Assembly (NCBI GenBank): GCA_026391755.1
Contig: JAPLDN010000292.1
Coordinates: 1 to 5,635 of the forward strand
Length of the DNA stretch: 5,635 nt
From: Bacteroidota bacterium
GTDB lineage: Bacteria > Bacteroidota > Bacteroidia > Bacteroidales > FEN-979
Reading direction: 5' to 3'
The notes below the pieces were generated by a model, which saw only the letters and a list, made by a program, of their open reading frames with translations, had not been told where the DNA came from and did not search any database. Shown in pieces: positions 5,615 to 5,635 of the stretch. Positions within the stretch are counted from its first letter, which is position 1. The number at the start of each line of letters is the position of its first letter. Position numbers and translations under genes: made by a program.

Positions 5615-5635
5615 GTTAAGAAGCTTGAAAATCTT

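Overview
The window comes from a member of the Bacteroidota, probably a Bacteroidales-like environmental or gut relative. The evidence is threefold. Promoters match the phylum-specific form TTG-N19/20-TAnnTTTG, start codons lack Shine-Dalgarno sequences, and signal peptides end in the typical '...FS|Q' manner, one of them on a Tat-type secreted Gfo/Idh/MocA oxidoreductase. Base composition is moderate and even, with no insertion sequence, integrase, CRISPR array, tRNA or rRNA.

Layout. (1) 1-777, minus strand: the first 259 residues of an Old Yellow Enzyme of the YqjM class, cut by the left edge. (2) 832-2244, plus strand: a Tat-exported Gfo/Idh/MocA dehydrogenase, divergent from (1) across 54 bp. 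(3) 2245-2632: a 388-bp gap that is not empty. It holds five consecutive perfect hairpins (2254-2358) and, on the minus strand, a textbook Bacteroidota promoter (2421-2451) pointing into them. I read this as a candidate small non-coding RNA of about 160-170 nt. The gap ends with an equally good plus-strand promoter for the next genes. (4) 2633-4041, plus strand: scoA-scoB, the two subunits of a 3-oxoacid CoA-transferase, separated by a 59-bp spacer that carries a tandem heptamer repeat. (5) 4081-5549, minus strand: a two-gene unit encoding a short secreted proline/lysine-rich protein followed by a 397-residue exported protein with a probable C-terminal beta-barrel. I recognise no named family for either. 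(6) 5577-5618: a strong rho-independent terminator on the minus strand, ending a transcript that enters from the right edge.

Functionally, scoAB would move CoA between succinyl-CoA and acetoacetate (ketone body, short-chain fatty acid or amino-acid catabolism). The OYE and the Gfo/Idh/MocA enzyme are redox enzymes of unknown substrate, one cytoplasmic and one probably periplasmic. The minus-strand pair looks like a cell-envelope module. Nothing in the sequence ties the three groups into one pathway. The parts most worth a second look are the candidate RNA at 2254-2415 and the proline/lysine-rich protein plus barrel pair.
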